Shown here one piece after another: positions 27,012 to 35,253 of a DNA stretch of 64,000 nt (position 1 is the stretch's first letter; each line of letters begins with the position of its first letter). The notes under the pieces were generated by a model. It had not been told where the DNA came from, ran no database searches, and saw only the letters and a list, made by a program, of their open reading frames with translations. A program made the position numbers and the translations under genes. This stretch comes from Aliikangiella coralliicola (GTDB taxonomy: Bacteria; Pseudomonadota; Gammaproteobacteria; Enterobacterales; Kangiellaceae): the NCBI RefSeq assembly GCF_007004725.1, contig NZ_ML660161.1, positions 297,122-361,121 on the forward strand. Direction: 5' to 3'.

Positions 27012-27653
27012 ATGAGCGAAAGAATAGAACAATTAATTCAGAATAATAAAAATTGGGCGAAACAGTTTGAGCAGGCAAACCCTGGTATCTTCGATAAACT
27101 AGCAAAGCAGCAAAACCCGGATTATCTGTGGATTGGTTGCTCAGATAGTCGAGTTCCGGCAAATACCATTGTTGGTTTACAACCGGGAGAGGTTTTTGTC
27201 CATCGAAACATCGCTAACCAGGTTAACCATTCGGATCTGAATATTTTGTCTGTCCTGGAGTATGCAGTTAATGTGCTTAAGGTGACTGATATTATCCTTT
27301 GTGGCCATTATGGTTGTGGCGGAGTGAAAGCTGCACTAGAACATTCTGAGCATGGGCTCGTTGACAATTGGCTACGCTCTATCAAAGATATTTATCGAAT
27401 TAACCACAAGCAGTTTGATCAAGTGAACAACGAAAGTGAGCAGGTTGACTTGTTGTGTGAGCTTAATGCTATCGAACAGGTTCGTAATATTTGTCGTACG
27501 CCTGTGGTCCAAAGAGCCTGGTTGAGTGGTCAGAAACTTTCAGTACATGGCGTTATTTACGGCATTGAAAATGGCGTATTGAAGGACTTGGATGTGACTA
27601 CGAGTTCTATTGAGGAAACTGAGACCATCTATCAGCTCTGGGAACAGAAATAA
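27012..27653 (+). CDS. can: Beta-class carbonic anhydrase
   Basis: This enzyme interconverts CO2 and bicarbonate in the cytoplasm and supplies bicarbonate for biosynthesis. The 213-residue protein has the zinc ligands of the class: Cys43 and Asp45 in GCSDSRVPA, and His99 and Cys102 in LCGHYGCGGV. HRNIAN, VLEYAVNVL and SVHGVIYGIENG are further family blocks, and the sequence follows E. coli Can closely. ATG 27012 (MSERIEQLI) is preferred over the in-frame GTG two codons earlier by comparison with Can. It stands alone downstream of the Csr-like RNA. Confidence 0.96.
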   Translation: MSERIEQLIQNNKNWAKQFEQANPGIFDKLAKQQNPDYLWIGCSDSRVPANTIVGLQPGEVFVHRNIANQVNHSDLNILSVLEYAVNVLKVTDIILCGHYGCGGVKAALEHSEHGLVDNWLRSIKDIYRINHKQFDQVNNESEQVDLLCELNAIEQVRNICRTPVVQRAWLSGQKLSVHGVIYGIENGVLKDLDVTTSSIEETETIYQLWEQK

Positions 27654-27665
27654 CCCTCTTTTACA

Positions 27666-27749
27666 TCAGCGACGTTAATTCACCAAGAGATTGAAGTGGG
27701 AGCGACGAAGTTCGACTCCTGTTAAAGCTTGATAGGATAATGTCGCTGA
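27666..27749. repeat. Nested inverted repeat between can and the XRE gene
   Basis: TCAGCGACGTT (27666-27676) pairs with AATGTCGCTGA (27739-27749) with one G-T wobble. Within the loop, GGAGCGA (27699-27705) pairs with TCG-A-CTCC (27712-27719) past one bulge. The structure of about 84 bases lies just after carbonic anhydrase; there is no T-run. Confidence 0.45.
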
Positions 27750-27887
27750 CATTTCAGTCAAATCAATCAGAATCCCATGATAAATTCCTGATATGCTTTA
27801 ATATTCGTCGATATTCATCTTTTCAGTTATTCAGGAATCTCCAAGAATATTTAGCTGAATCAAACAGTTAGCTAGGAGAAATCGAAG

Positions 27888-28592
27888 ATGCATTTTGGTG
27901 ATAAATTAAGGCAATTAAGAAAGTCGAAAGAGTGGACTCAGCCCCAATCAGCTGAGGCAATAGGGATTGAACAATCATATCTTTCAAAATTAGAGAATGG
28001 AAAATCAACACCGTCAGCTGATATTTTCCAGCTTATCTTAAAAGCCTATGAAATCGATACTTTAGAATTACTTGATGGTATTGACCCTGCGGTGGTTCAT
28101 CGCCAATTGCGTCAAATCCCTGAAGTGGCCAATTTTTTATCAGTCAGGCAAGCAACGAACCTGAAGCAAAGAAAACGCTGGCTGATGTTGTCAGCATTAT
28201 CGACGATAGTTGGCATCGTTCTCGCTGTTTCCAGCCATTTTGGCCTGATATTTCCCAATGTCCAATACACGTATATTTCGAAAGGCGTGGTGTTATCCGG
28301 GGAGTCTAAAGAGATATTTCATAACTATCACGCAGGTTTTGGTAAAAATGTGGACAGACAAGAAACCGAGATGAAAATGAGGAAGCGGTTCAACGAAAAA
28401 TATTTATTACTCTCCAGCTACCGTGGAGAAATTTTTAATGTTCCGGAGGAAGGCGGATCTCGGACCTATCGTTTACGTGCTCGTAAGGAAGAGTCTGCAG
28501 TGCAAAACCGCTACTTGATGGTGACGGGGCTATTTTTCTTGCTATCAGGTATCTTCGGGTTTGTGTTAGAAAGAAAAATTACTCAAGCTTGA
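27888..28592 (+). CDS. Membrane-anchored XRE-type regulator
   Basis: A 234-residue protein. The N-terminal 65 residues are a Cro/CI helix-turn-helix (LRQLRKSKEWTQPQSAEAIGIEQSYLSKLENGKSTPS). Two hydrophobic helices follow (WLMLSALSTIVGIVLAVSSHFGL near 106-128, YLMVTGLFFLLSGIFGFVLE near 205-224), with an approximately 75-residue segment between them that would be extracytoplasmic. This layout suggests a one-component sensor: it binds DNA inside and senses something outside or in the membrane. Targets are unknown. AGGAG lies about 10 bases before the ATG. No partner gene is adjacent. Confidence 0.85.
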   Translation: MHFGDKLRQLRKSKEWTQPQSAEAIGIEQSYLSKLENGKSTPSADIFQLILKAYEIDTLELLDGIDPAVVHRQLRQIPEVANFLSVRQATNLKQRKRWLMLSALSTIVGIVLAVSSHFGLIFPNVQYTYISKGVVLSGESKEIFHNYHAGFGKNVDRQETEMKMRKRFNEKYLLLSSYRGEIFNVPEEGGSRTYRLRARKEESAVQNRYLMVTGLFFLLSGIFGFVLERKITQA

Positions 28593-28688
28593 TTTGAAAA
28601 TGATTTGATTGTGATCGATTAACGAAATATCACAGCAAAATTCAGTGATGGCTCTTCGGTTATTGCTGGATCAATATTATTTTGATTG

Positions 28689-30953
28689 TTAAGAATCCCC
28701 TACAGGATCTATCTCAACGCGCCACCGCACCCGGCTGGCGCTTTTCAATTTTTCAATATCGCCAAGAGTCAGTTCTAATAACTGGTGTAATTGATTTCTA
28801 CTGCTGGTTTGCAAGAAAAGCTGGTATCGAAATTTACCGGCTTTTTTGACGTAAACTGCCGGCGCTGGACCAAGCAACTCGACTTTTAGATTGCTATACC
28901 TGTCCAAAATTTGTTTAACGTCGGCTAAAAAGTACTTAACGTGCGCCATTTGCGGCGATTCGGCCTGAAACATCGCTAAAAAAGTGTGTGGTGGTAATTC
29001 TGCTTCAACACGCTCATTGAGCGCAGAATTTGCGAATTCTCCGTAGCCTGAATGAATAATCTGATGCAACATTGAATGTTCAGCGTGGTGAGTTTGAATA
29101 AGGACTTCACCAGGCTTGTCCGCTCGCCCAGCTCTGCCAGAGACCTGGGTGATTAATTGGGCAGCATATTCAGGTGCTCTAAAATCAGCGCTGTATAAAG
29201 CACCATCCATATCAATCAGAGCTACCAGTGTTACGTCAGGAAAATGATGACCTTTCGCCAGCATCTGGGTGCCAACCAGAATATCAATTTCTCCTGCTTT
29301 TACTGAACTGACGAAATCTTGCATTGCCGATTTTCGTCTGGTGGTATCTCTATCAATGCGTGCGGTTTTAGCATCTGGAAATAAATGTTTGATACTTTCA
29401 GTTAAGCGTTCAGTACCGAGCCCGACAGGAACCATTTGGTCACATTGGCATTGCGGACATTGGTGAGGCGCTTTGCGGCTTGAACCACAGTGGTGGCATT
29501 GCAAATAATCGTTTTGATGATGATAGGTGTAATGGGTATCGCATCTTTGGCAGCTGCTACTCCAACCACACTGATGACATAGCAAAACCGGGGCATAACC
29601 ACGGCGGTTGAGAAAAAGTAAAACCTGCCCTTTTTGTTGAAGATGCTGTTTAATCGACTTTATCAGATCAGCGGATAATCCCTGGTTCATCGGTTGATTT
29701 TTCAGGTCGATAACACGGTATTTTAGTGACGCTGTGTTTTGCGCTTTTTGTGTGAGTTCAATTTGCTTGATTTTACCTTTGGAAACATTACTCAAACTTT
29801 CCAGAGACGGTGATGCGCTACCAAGCAAAACCGGGATCTTTTCCAGATTAGCGCGGACCATGGCGACATCTCGCGCAGAATAGCGAAATCCTTGCTGCTG
29901 ACGAAACGAGAGATCGTGTTCTTCGTCAATAATAATGATGCCTGGGTTTTTCAGCGGCGCAAATAATGCTGATCGTGTACCGATAATAATTTTTGCTTCA
30001 CCATTTTTGGCTTTTAACCAGCTTTGTAAGCGTTGTTGTTCGCTCATTCCTGAGTGGAGAGTGACGACGCTGACATTAAAGCGTTGTTCAAACCGGCGCA
30101 AGGTTTGTGGCGTCAGACCGATTTCCGGAACAAGCACCAGCGCCTGACGCTGTTGTTCAATGACTTGTTGGATCAGTCGCAGGTAAACTTCCGTTTTGCC
30201 TGAGGCTGTCACGCCAAACAGTAAAAAAGCGGTATATCGATCTAAGTGTTGTGAAACCGTTTCAATCGCCGACAGCTGTTCATCATTTAACTGAATGTCG
30301 GACGGCAAATTAACTTGAGATGCTATGTTTTTGTCATTGTCAGTTATGTAGTCCCGTGAAACCCATTTTTTTCCGGCGAGGTTTTTCAGGCTGCTGTAGG
30401 GAATATCAAAATCTTTAATTTTGTCGTGGGCAATGCCTGTCGGGTTTTTAATCAACTGCTCAAGAATCAGTTTTTGTTTCACTGCCGATTTCGCTAATTT
30501 ACCGGACTCGAGTGATTCACGACCAATATCGGTAATAGTCCAACGGCTACTTCGAGACAACTTTGCCGGTTTCCCCTTGAGTAATGCGGTTGGTAGCAAC
30601 GTCTGCCAGATTTCGCCAAAAGGTGCGTGGTAGTACTGGCCCATCCATCGGTACAACGATATCAATGATTCGGTGATCAAAGGAGAGTCATCCAGAATTT
30701 GCGTAATCGGCTTCAGTTTTTCCAGCTGAGTATCGAGGTCGGAATGATCAAGGGATTCAACTTCATCGATAATGCCGATTTTAGTCGTGCGGCCAAAAGG
30801 GATTTGAACCCGCATTCCCGGTTGTGGTGTGATCGGATAATTTTCTGGAAGCAGGTAATCAAATACACGACGCAGTGGCACCGGTACTGCAACTTTAACA
30901 ATGCAGTAGTTTTCGGAAGAAAGTGGTAATTGCGGCGCTTCAATACCTGCCAC
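28689..30953 (-). CDS. priA: Primosomal protein N', replication-restart helicase
   Basis: PriA recognises stalled forks and recombination intermediates and reloads the replicative helicase. The 754-residue protein has the N-terminal 3'-end binding region (VKVAVPVPLRRVFDYLLPE, RVQIPFGRTTKIGI), the helicase core with Walker A GVTASGKTEVYL and the DEEHD box, and a zinc cluster of eight cysteines (CHQCGWSSSCQRC, CHHC, CPQCQC). TQMLAKGHHFPDVTLV and SGRAGRADKPGEVLIQT complete helicase motifs V/VI. Length is normal. It is transcribed alone on the minus strand. Confidence 0.98.
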   Translation of the reverse strand: MAGIEAPQLPLSSENYCIVKVAVPVPLRRVFDYLLPENYPITPQPGMRVQIPFGRTTKIGIIDEVESLDHSDLDTQLEKLKPITQILDDSPLITESLISLYRWMGQYYHAPFGEIWQTLLPTALLKGKPAKLSRSSRWTITDIGRESLESGKLAKSAVKQKLILEQLIKNPTGIAHDKIKDFDIPYSSLKNLAGKKWVSRDYITDNDKNIASQVNLPSDIQLNDEQLSAIETVSQHLDRYTAFLLFGVTASGKTEVYLRLIQQVIEQQRQALVLVPEIGLTPQTLRRFEQRFNVSVVTLHSGMSEQQRLQSWLKAKNGEAKIIIGTRSALFAPLKNPGIIIIDEEHDLSFRQQQGFRYSARDVAMVRANLEKIPVLLGSASPSLESLSNVSKGKIKQIELTQKAQNTASLKYRVIDLKNQPMNQGLSADLIKSIKQHLQQKGQVLLFLNRRGYAPVLLCHQCGWSSSCQRCDTHYTYHHQNDYLQCHHCGSSRKAPHQCPQCQCDQMVPVGLGTERLTESIKHLFPDAKTARIDRDTTRRKSAMQDFVSSVKAGEIDILVGTQMLAKGHHFPDVTLVALIDMDGALYSADFRAPEYAAQLITQVSGRAGRADKPGEVLIQTHHAEHSMLHQIIHSGYGEFANSALNERVEAELPPHTFLAMFQAESPQMAHVKYFLADVKQILDRYSNLKVELLGPAPAVYVKKAGKFRYQLFLQTSSRNQLHQLLELTLGDIEKLKSASRVRWRVEIDPVGDS

Positions 30954-31318
30954 TATTTAGCCTTATTGGTTTTATTGAATGAAAGACATGGACGAGACAT
31001 TGTGAGTGAAGCCTGCCTATTTAACAAGTCAAACGATGAAAATTACTTTGGTTGATTATTATATGGTAGTGCAATTATGTGCTGAACACTGGAGGAACAT
31101 CTGAATGGTTAACCTGTATCATAAAATCTGGTTATGTCAGTCTAATTTATTGCGAATAACTTTGTTTATGTGAATGCGATAGACTAGAATTCAATCATCA
31201 AATCCTGGTAACTAATTCTTGAAATAATACCGCCAAACAAGACCATTATTAGAACATCTAATATCGATCACCTATTAATTAAGATAATTCTTACGGACCA
31301 TTCATAAAAAACTTTACT
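30954..31318. other. Intergenic region between priA and maeA
   Basis: These 365 bases hold no large gene. Two 22-codon frames lie head to tail (31036-31104 and 31105-31173); the second starts 9 bases after a perfect GGAGG. Otherwise AT-rich sequence that should contain the priA and maeA promoters. Confidence 0.4.
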
Positions 31319-33073
31319 ATGACCAATTCAAATCAAATCGACTCAAATTCGACTGAGACCAATATGACTAATTCAAGTTCGACCGGCCAAAGCGAGAAAA
31401 AAAGACCCCTGTATATTCGTTATGCAGGTCCGGTGTTGCTGGAAACGCCTTTATTAAATAAAGGTAGTGCCTTTTCTGTTGAAGAAAAGCGTGCGTTCAA
31501 CCTGGAAGGTTTGTTGCCTGCAACGATTGAAACCATCGAAGAGCAATCACAACGCGCTTACCAACAATATTCTCAGTTTAATAATGATCTCGACAAACAC
31601 ATTTACCTGAGAAATATTCAAGACACCAATGAAACGCTCTACTTCAAATTGATCAACGATCATCTTGAAGAAATGATGCCGATTATTTATACGCCGACCG
31701 TTGGTTTAGCCTGTCAGAAGTTTTCACAGATTTATCGCCGTAAGCGGGGACTTTTTATCTCCTATCCGGACCGCGACAGAATTGATGATATGCTGCAAAA
31801 CGCCACCAAGCAAAATGTCAAAGTGATTGTGGTGACCGATAGTGAGAGGATTTTAGGTTTGGGTGATCAGGGGATCGGTGGCATGGGAATTCCGATTGGG
31901 AAACTGGCGCTTTACTCTGCGTGCGGCGGCATTAGCCCTGCCTATACTTTACCGGTGGTATTAGATGTCGGCACAAATAACCAGGAACTGCTAGATGACC
32001 CAATTTATATGGGGTGGCGACAGAAACGTATCTCTGGTGATGAGTATTTTGAGTTTGTTGATCAGTTTATCCAGGGAGTCAGAAGACGCTGGCCCAATGC
32101 ACTAATTCAATTTGAGGATTTCGCGCAGGCTAACGCAACTCCATTGTTAAAAAAATACCAGGATCAACTTTGCTGCTTCAACGACGATATTCAGGGAACA
32201 GCCGCAGTTACTGTGGGGACATTGCTAGCAGCATGCCATGCTCAGGGAACCCAGTTGAAAGACCACCGAGTCGTATTTGTGGGAGCTGGCTCTGCCGGTT
32301 GTGGAATTGCAGAGCAGATAGTGGCGCATATGAAAGAAGACGGTATCAGCGAAGAACAAGCCATCAGTCAGGTCTACCTTACTAGTAGTAAGGGATTACT
32401 AACCGACGATATGCCACTACGTGATTTCCAGCAAAAATTTGCAAAAGCTAAAGCTGAAGTTGGCGGCTGGAGCAGTAATGTACAGAATATTAGCCTGCTT
32501 GATTTGGTGCGCGAAAGTAAGCCGACTATCTTGATCGGTGTATCTGGTGTGGCAGGATTGATGAGCGAAGAGGTCATTAAAACGATGTATGCTTCTTGCC
32601 CGAAGCCTATTGTTTTGCCGCTATCGAATCCTACTTCTAAAGTTGAAGCGCTACCGTCAGATGTTATTGAATGGACTGAGGGTAATGCTATTGTTGCAAC
32701 AGGCAGCCCATTTGACCCGGTATCTTATCAAGATAAGTCTTATCCAATTGCTCAGTGCAATAATAGCTACATTTTCCCTGGCGTTGGTCTTGGCGTAATT
32801 GCCAGTGGCGCAACTCGTGTGACTGAAGAAATGTTTATGACCTCAAGTGACGCACTTGCCGCTTGTTCTCCGCTAGTTAAGGGAACTGGGGATACGTTAT
32901 TGCCTGATTTGTGTGAAATTCGTGAGGTAAGTCGCTATATCGCGGTTCAGGTTGGATTAAAAGCTATGGAGCAGGGGGTTGCCACCAAAGTTGACCGAGA
33001 AGTGCTTGAGCGAGCTGTTGAGCAGAGTTTCTGGTTACCGGAATACCGTGACTATCGACGGACTTCTTTTTAG
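31319..33073 (+). CDS. maeA: NAD-dependent malic enzyme
   Basis: Malic enzyme oxidatively decarboxylates malate to pyruvate, linking the TCA cycle to pyruvate and NAD(P)H supply. The 584-residue protein has [13 protein letters not shown] (catalytic Tyr), [35 protein letters not shown] (metal site), [16 protein letters not shown] (NAD fold) and [11 protein letters not shown]. The overall sequence matches the SfcA/MaeA type, of usual length apart from a Ser/Thr/Asn-rich N-terminal tail of about 28 residues. ATG 31319 has no strong ribosome site; ATG 31364 is an alternative that would drop part of that tail. A terminator shared with rpmE follows. Confidence 0.96.
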   Translation: MTNSNQIDSNSTETNMTNSSSTGQSEKKRPLYIRYAGPVLLETPLLNKGSAFSVEEKRAFNLEGLLPATIETIEEQSQRAYQQYSQFNNDLDKHIYLRNIQDTNETLYFKLINDHLEEMMPIIYTPTVGLACQKFSQIYRRKRGLFISYPDRDRIDDMLQNATKQNVKVIVVTDSERILGLGDQGIGGMGIPIGKLALYSACGGISPAYTLPVVLDVGTNNQELLDDPIYMGWRQKRISGDEYFEFVDQFIQGVRRRWPNALIQFEDFAQANATPLLKKYQDQLCCFNDDIQGTAAVTVGTLLAACHAQGTQLKDHRVVFVGAGSAGCGIAEQIVAHMKEDGISEEQAISQVYLTSSKGLLTDDMPLRDFQQKFAKAKAEVGGWSSNVQNISLLDLVRESKPTILIGVSGVAGLMSEEVIKTMYASCPKPIVLPLSNPTSKVEALPSDVIEWTEGNAIVATGSPFDPVSYQDKSYPIAQCNNSYIFPGVGLGVIASGATRVTEEMFMTSSDALAACSPLVKGTGDTLLPDLCEIREVSRYIAVQVGLKAMEQGVATKVDREVLERAVEQSFWLPEYRDYRRTSF

Positions 33074-33142
33074 GCAGTTTTCAAATTTGGAATTAGTCGC
33101 TATGACTTATGCCTGAAGGATTTAGCTAAATCAATCGGGCAT

Positions 33143-33173
33143 AAAAAAAGACGCTGTAAAGCGTCTTTTTTTT
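33143..33173. terminator. Bidirectional terminator between maeA and rpmE
   Basis: AGACGC (33149-33154) and GCGTCT (33161-33166) form the stem, with a run of A before and T after, so transcripts from either convergent gene end with a U-tract. Confidence 0.92.
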
Positions 33174-33205
33174 CAGTCCTATTTATTCGTTTGAGCAAAT
33201 AGAGC

Positions 33206-33421
33206 TTATTTTGAGAGTGAACGTGCACCGAAACGCTTACGGAATCTGTCAACACGACCACCAGTATCAACCATTTTTTGCTTACCAGTGTAAAAAGGGT
33301 GGCAAGCTGAACAGACGTCCAGGTTGATGTCTTTGCATAAAGTTGAACCGACTTCAACTTTGTTACCACAACTGCAAGTTGCAGTGATGGTTTCGTAATT
33401 TGGATGAATATCTTGTTTCAT
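33206..33421 (-). CDS. rpmE: 50S ribosomal protein L31
   Basis: L31 binds the 50S subunit and bridges to the 30S. The 71-residue protein [19 protein letters not shown] has the zinc-type cysteines ([21 protein letters not shown]) and the usual [13 protein letters not shown] tail. The frame extends 10 codons upstream to ATG 33451, which has a good AGGGG 5 bases ahead, whereas the family start at 33421 has only a weak GAG; an N-terminally extended form is therefore possible. It is the zinc-containing (C+) paralogue. Confidence 0.96.
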   Translation of the reverse strand: MKQDIHPNYETITATCSCGNKVEVGSTLCKDINLDVCSACHPFYTGKQKMVDTGGRVDRFRKRFGARSLSK

Positions 33422-33589
33422 GATTTTACTCAACTGTTTGTGCATCGCCATTTGAGCCCCTCACCAGCATTTAGTCTTCGCTAGCAACGTGGTCAAATAC
33501 CATACACCATTTAATGGGACGGCGGATCTTACCGATCAAGTCCCTATAATGCAAGTGTTTCTCTTGTGGAGATCATGTCCTGTCTGTTG

Positions 33590-33674
33590 TTTGGCTAGCT
33601 TGAATGAGCGAAACAGAATTATCACCAACTCACCGCTTAGCCAAATAAAGTAGCAACTGGTTGGATGAGTTGCT
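33590..33674. promoter_or_regulatory. Two stem-loops between rpmE and the hydrolase gene
   Basis: TTTGGCTA (33590-33597) pairs with TAGCCAAA (33638-33645). AGCAACT (33652-33658) pairs with AGTTGCT (33668-33674) and is followed by GTTTT. They lie in the 272-base gap between divergent genes. The second could end a short plus-strand transcript; no gene is seen there. Confidence 0.35.
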
Positions 33675-33723
33675 GTTTTACTCTAGAATACCGAGTTATT
33701 GCAATCAACAATTAAAATAATGA

Positions 33724-34590
33724 ATGTCTATTTTAACTCATCAACTTAGCAGCGCCGACGGCGTTCATTTCGACCTGTCGCTCACCAAAAAACCTGCTGA
33801 GCCGCGGCAGCCGATAGTATTGTGCCTGCCCGCAATGGGCGTTCCTGCGCGCAAGTACTCACTTCTGGCTGAAAGCCTTAACAATCAAGGTATTACTAGT
33901 GCTATTTTTGAGTGGCGAGGGATCGATACCAGTAGTGTAAGAGCTTCGCGCAAAGTTAATTTTGGTTATCGGGAGATATTAAGTCTGGATTTGCCGGTAG
34001 CGATAGATTTTATTCGGCAGCACTACCCACAAAACCCAATCTATTTGTTAGGGCATTCTCTTGGCGGTCAACTGGGATTGCTTTACATGAGCCTAAAGCC
34101 TGAAGAAATTAGCGGTCTGATTGGAATTGCATCAGGATTGCCATTTTATAAAGCGTGGGAATTTCCAACCAATTGGGGCTTGTGGTTTGTCTCAAAAGCG
34201 ATGCGAGCGGTGGCTTTGAGTGTGGGATATTTTCCAGGACGAAAGCTCGGATTTGCCGGAAGAGAAGCACGTCAGTTGATCAGTGATTGGGAAAAATCAG
34301 TGGCAACCGGCCGATATTACGTTGAAGGTTGCTCCCATGACTTTGAAAGTCTTAGCGGCCGGCTGAATAAAAATGCCATGATGATTACCATTGATGATGA
34401 CATCCTCGCGCCGCCTGCGTCGGCTAAAAATCTCGGAAAAAAATTGACTAATGGCCAAGTGACTTATCATCATCTGGAAGCAAAAGATTTTGAGAAAAAT
34501 TCTCTTGGCCATTTCAATTGGATGAAAGAGCCGGAACCGATTATTAACCGAGTGATTGAATGGTTATCTTCTCAGCAAAATAAAAAATGA
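33724..34590 (+). CDS. Alpha/beta-fold hydrolase
   Basis: A 288-residue serine hydrolase of the alpha/beta fold. The nucleophile elbow is LLGHSLGGQLG (GHSLG). An oxyanion-type CLPAMGVPARKY comes before it, the acid is probably in IDDDILAPP, and the His in SLGHFNWMKEP near the C-terminus. Substrate unknown: an esterase or lipase-like role is possible. It lies directly upstream of hsp20, separated by the heat-shock promoter, and is probably transcribed alone. No signal peptide. Confidence 0.88.
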   Translation: MSILTHQLSSADGVHFDLSLTKKPAEPRQPIVLCLPAMGVPARKYSLLAESLNNQGITSAIFEWRGIDTSSVRASRKVNFGYREILSLDLPVAIDFIRQHYPQNPIYLLGHSLGGQLGLLYMSLKPEEISGLIGIASGLPFYKAWEFPTNWGLWFVSKAMRAVALSVGYFPGRKLGFAGREARQLISDWEKSVATGRYYVEGCSHDFESLSGRLNKNAMMITIDDDILAPPASAKNLGKKLTNGQVTYHHLEAKDFEKNSLGHFNWMKEPEPIINRVIEWLSSQQNKK

Positions 34591-34612
34591 ACCAAAAATT
34601 TTGTTGTTCGCC

Positions 34613-34640
34613 CTTGAATTATTTTCCACCACCACCATAT
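34613..34640 (+). promoter_or_regulatory. RpoH (sigma-32) type heat-shock promoter of hsp20
   Basis: CTTGAA (34613-34618), a 14-base spacer and CACCATAT (34633-34640) match the RpoH consensus CTTGAA / CCCCATNT with one difference. The transcript would start near 34647 and give a leader of about 85 bases. Confidence 0.75.
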
Positions 34641-34661
34641 AGAAATCAGCAGCAGCGAAAC

Positions 34662-34731
34662 ACTTGAACCGGTTTAAGATTTTGCTCAGAAAATTCAATG
34701 AGAAACAGACTGAATACTGAGGAGATTCATC
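34662..34731 (+). promoter_or_regulatory. ROSE-like RNA thermometer in the hsp20 leader
   Basis: TTTGCTCAG (34681-34689) can fold onto CTGAGGAGA (34717-34725), which holds the GAGGAG ribosome site: five pairs, a G opposite G, then three pairs. The stem continues with ATTCA/TGAAT (34693-34697 and 34711-34715). The TTGCT facing the ribosome site is the conserved feature of ROSE elements. A second near-palindrome, CTTGAACCGGTTTAAG, lies upstream. Such hairpins melt at heat-shock temperature and free translation. Predicted by eye only. Confidence 0.6.
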
Positions 34732-35154
34732 ATGACTATGATACGTTTTAATCCATTTAGAGAATTGGATTCCTGGTTTAATGCTTATAACCGTTCTTTG
34801 GCTAATCAAGGTAAAGAAAACCCTTTGTCAGCAGACTGGAAGCCAAGTGTTGATATTGTTGAAAGCGACAAAAGCTTTCTTATAAAAGCTGAACTTGCAG
34901 GCGTTCCAAAAGATGATATTCAAGTTCAAATCGATAAAAATATTTTGACAATAAGTGGAGAGCGTAAGTCTGAAATTACCGATGAAAAACATCATCGTGT
35001 TGAAACTTTTTACGGCAGTTTTTCAAGAAGCTTTTCATTGCCAGAAAATGTTAGCGAAGAAAGTATTAAGGCGGAAAGTAAAGATGGTATTTTGTACCTG
35101 ACATTGCCTAAGCATGAGCCGAAAGAGAAACTCAAAAAAATTGAAATTCACTAA
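34732..35154 (+). CDS. Small heat-shock protein (Hsp20)
   Basis: A 140-residue alpha-crystallin-type chaperone that holds unfolding proteins in the cytoplasm for refolding. The crystallin domain spans about 38-130 (PSVDIVESDKSFLIKAELAGVPKDDIQVQI, LTISGERKSE, GSFSRSFSLPENV, AESKDGILYLTLPK). The C-terminal IEI motif serves oligomer contacts. It resembles the MTMIRFNPFRELD-type class found widely in bacteria rather than IbpA/IbpB. An RpoH promoter and a ROSE-like leader precede it and an intrinsic terminator follows, so it is a single heat-induced gene. Confidence 0.96.
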   Translation: MTMIRFNPFRELDSWFNAYNRSLANQGKENPLSADWKPSVDIVESDKSFLIKAELAGVPKDDIQVQIDKNILTISGERKSEITDEKHHRVETFYGSFSRSFSLPENVSEESIKAESKDGILYLTLPKHEPKEKLKKIEIH

Positions 35155-35155
35155 C

Positions 35156-35186
35156 AAAAAGCCGGTAGTTATTACCGGCTTTTTTT
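35156..35186 (+). terminator. Intrinsic terminator after hsp20
   Basis: GCCGGTA (35161-35167) and TACCGGC (35173-35179) form the stem, with AAAAA before and seven T after. It starts directly after the hsp20 stop and may also serve the convergent ATPase gene. Confidence 0.92.
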
Positions 35187-35253
35187 ATAATCACAAATCA
35201 AGTTTTTTTGTCAGACTGGTGAGATAAATAGGATCTGAACAAGTTGGGGGTGA

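Noticed and set aside
30799-30811. GGGATTTGAACCC resembling a tRNA T-arm on the minus strand
   Set aside because: It lies inside the conserved RVQIPFGRTTK block of priA; no D- or anticodon arm surrounds it.
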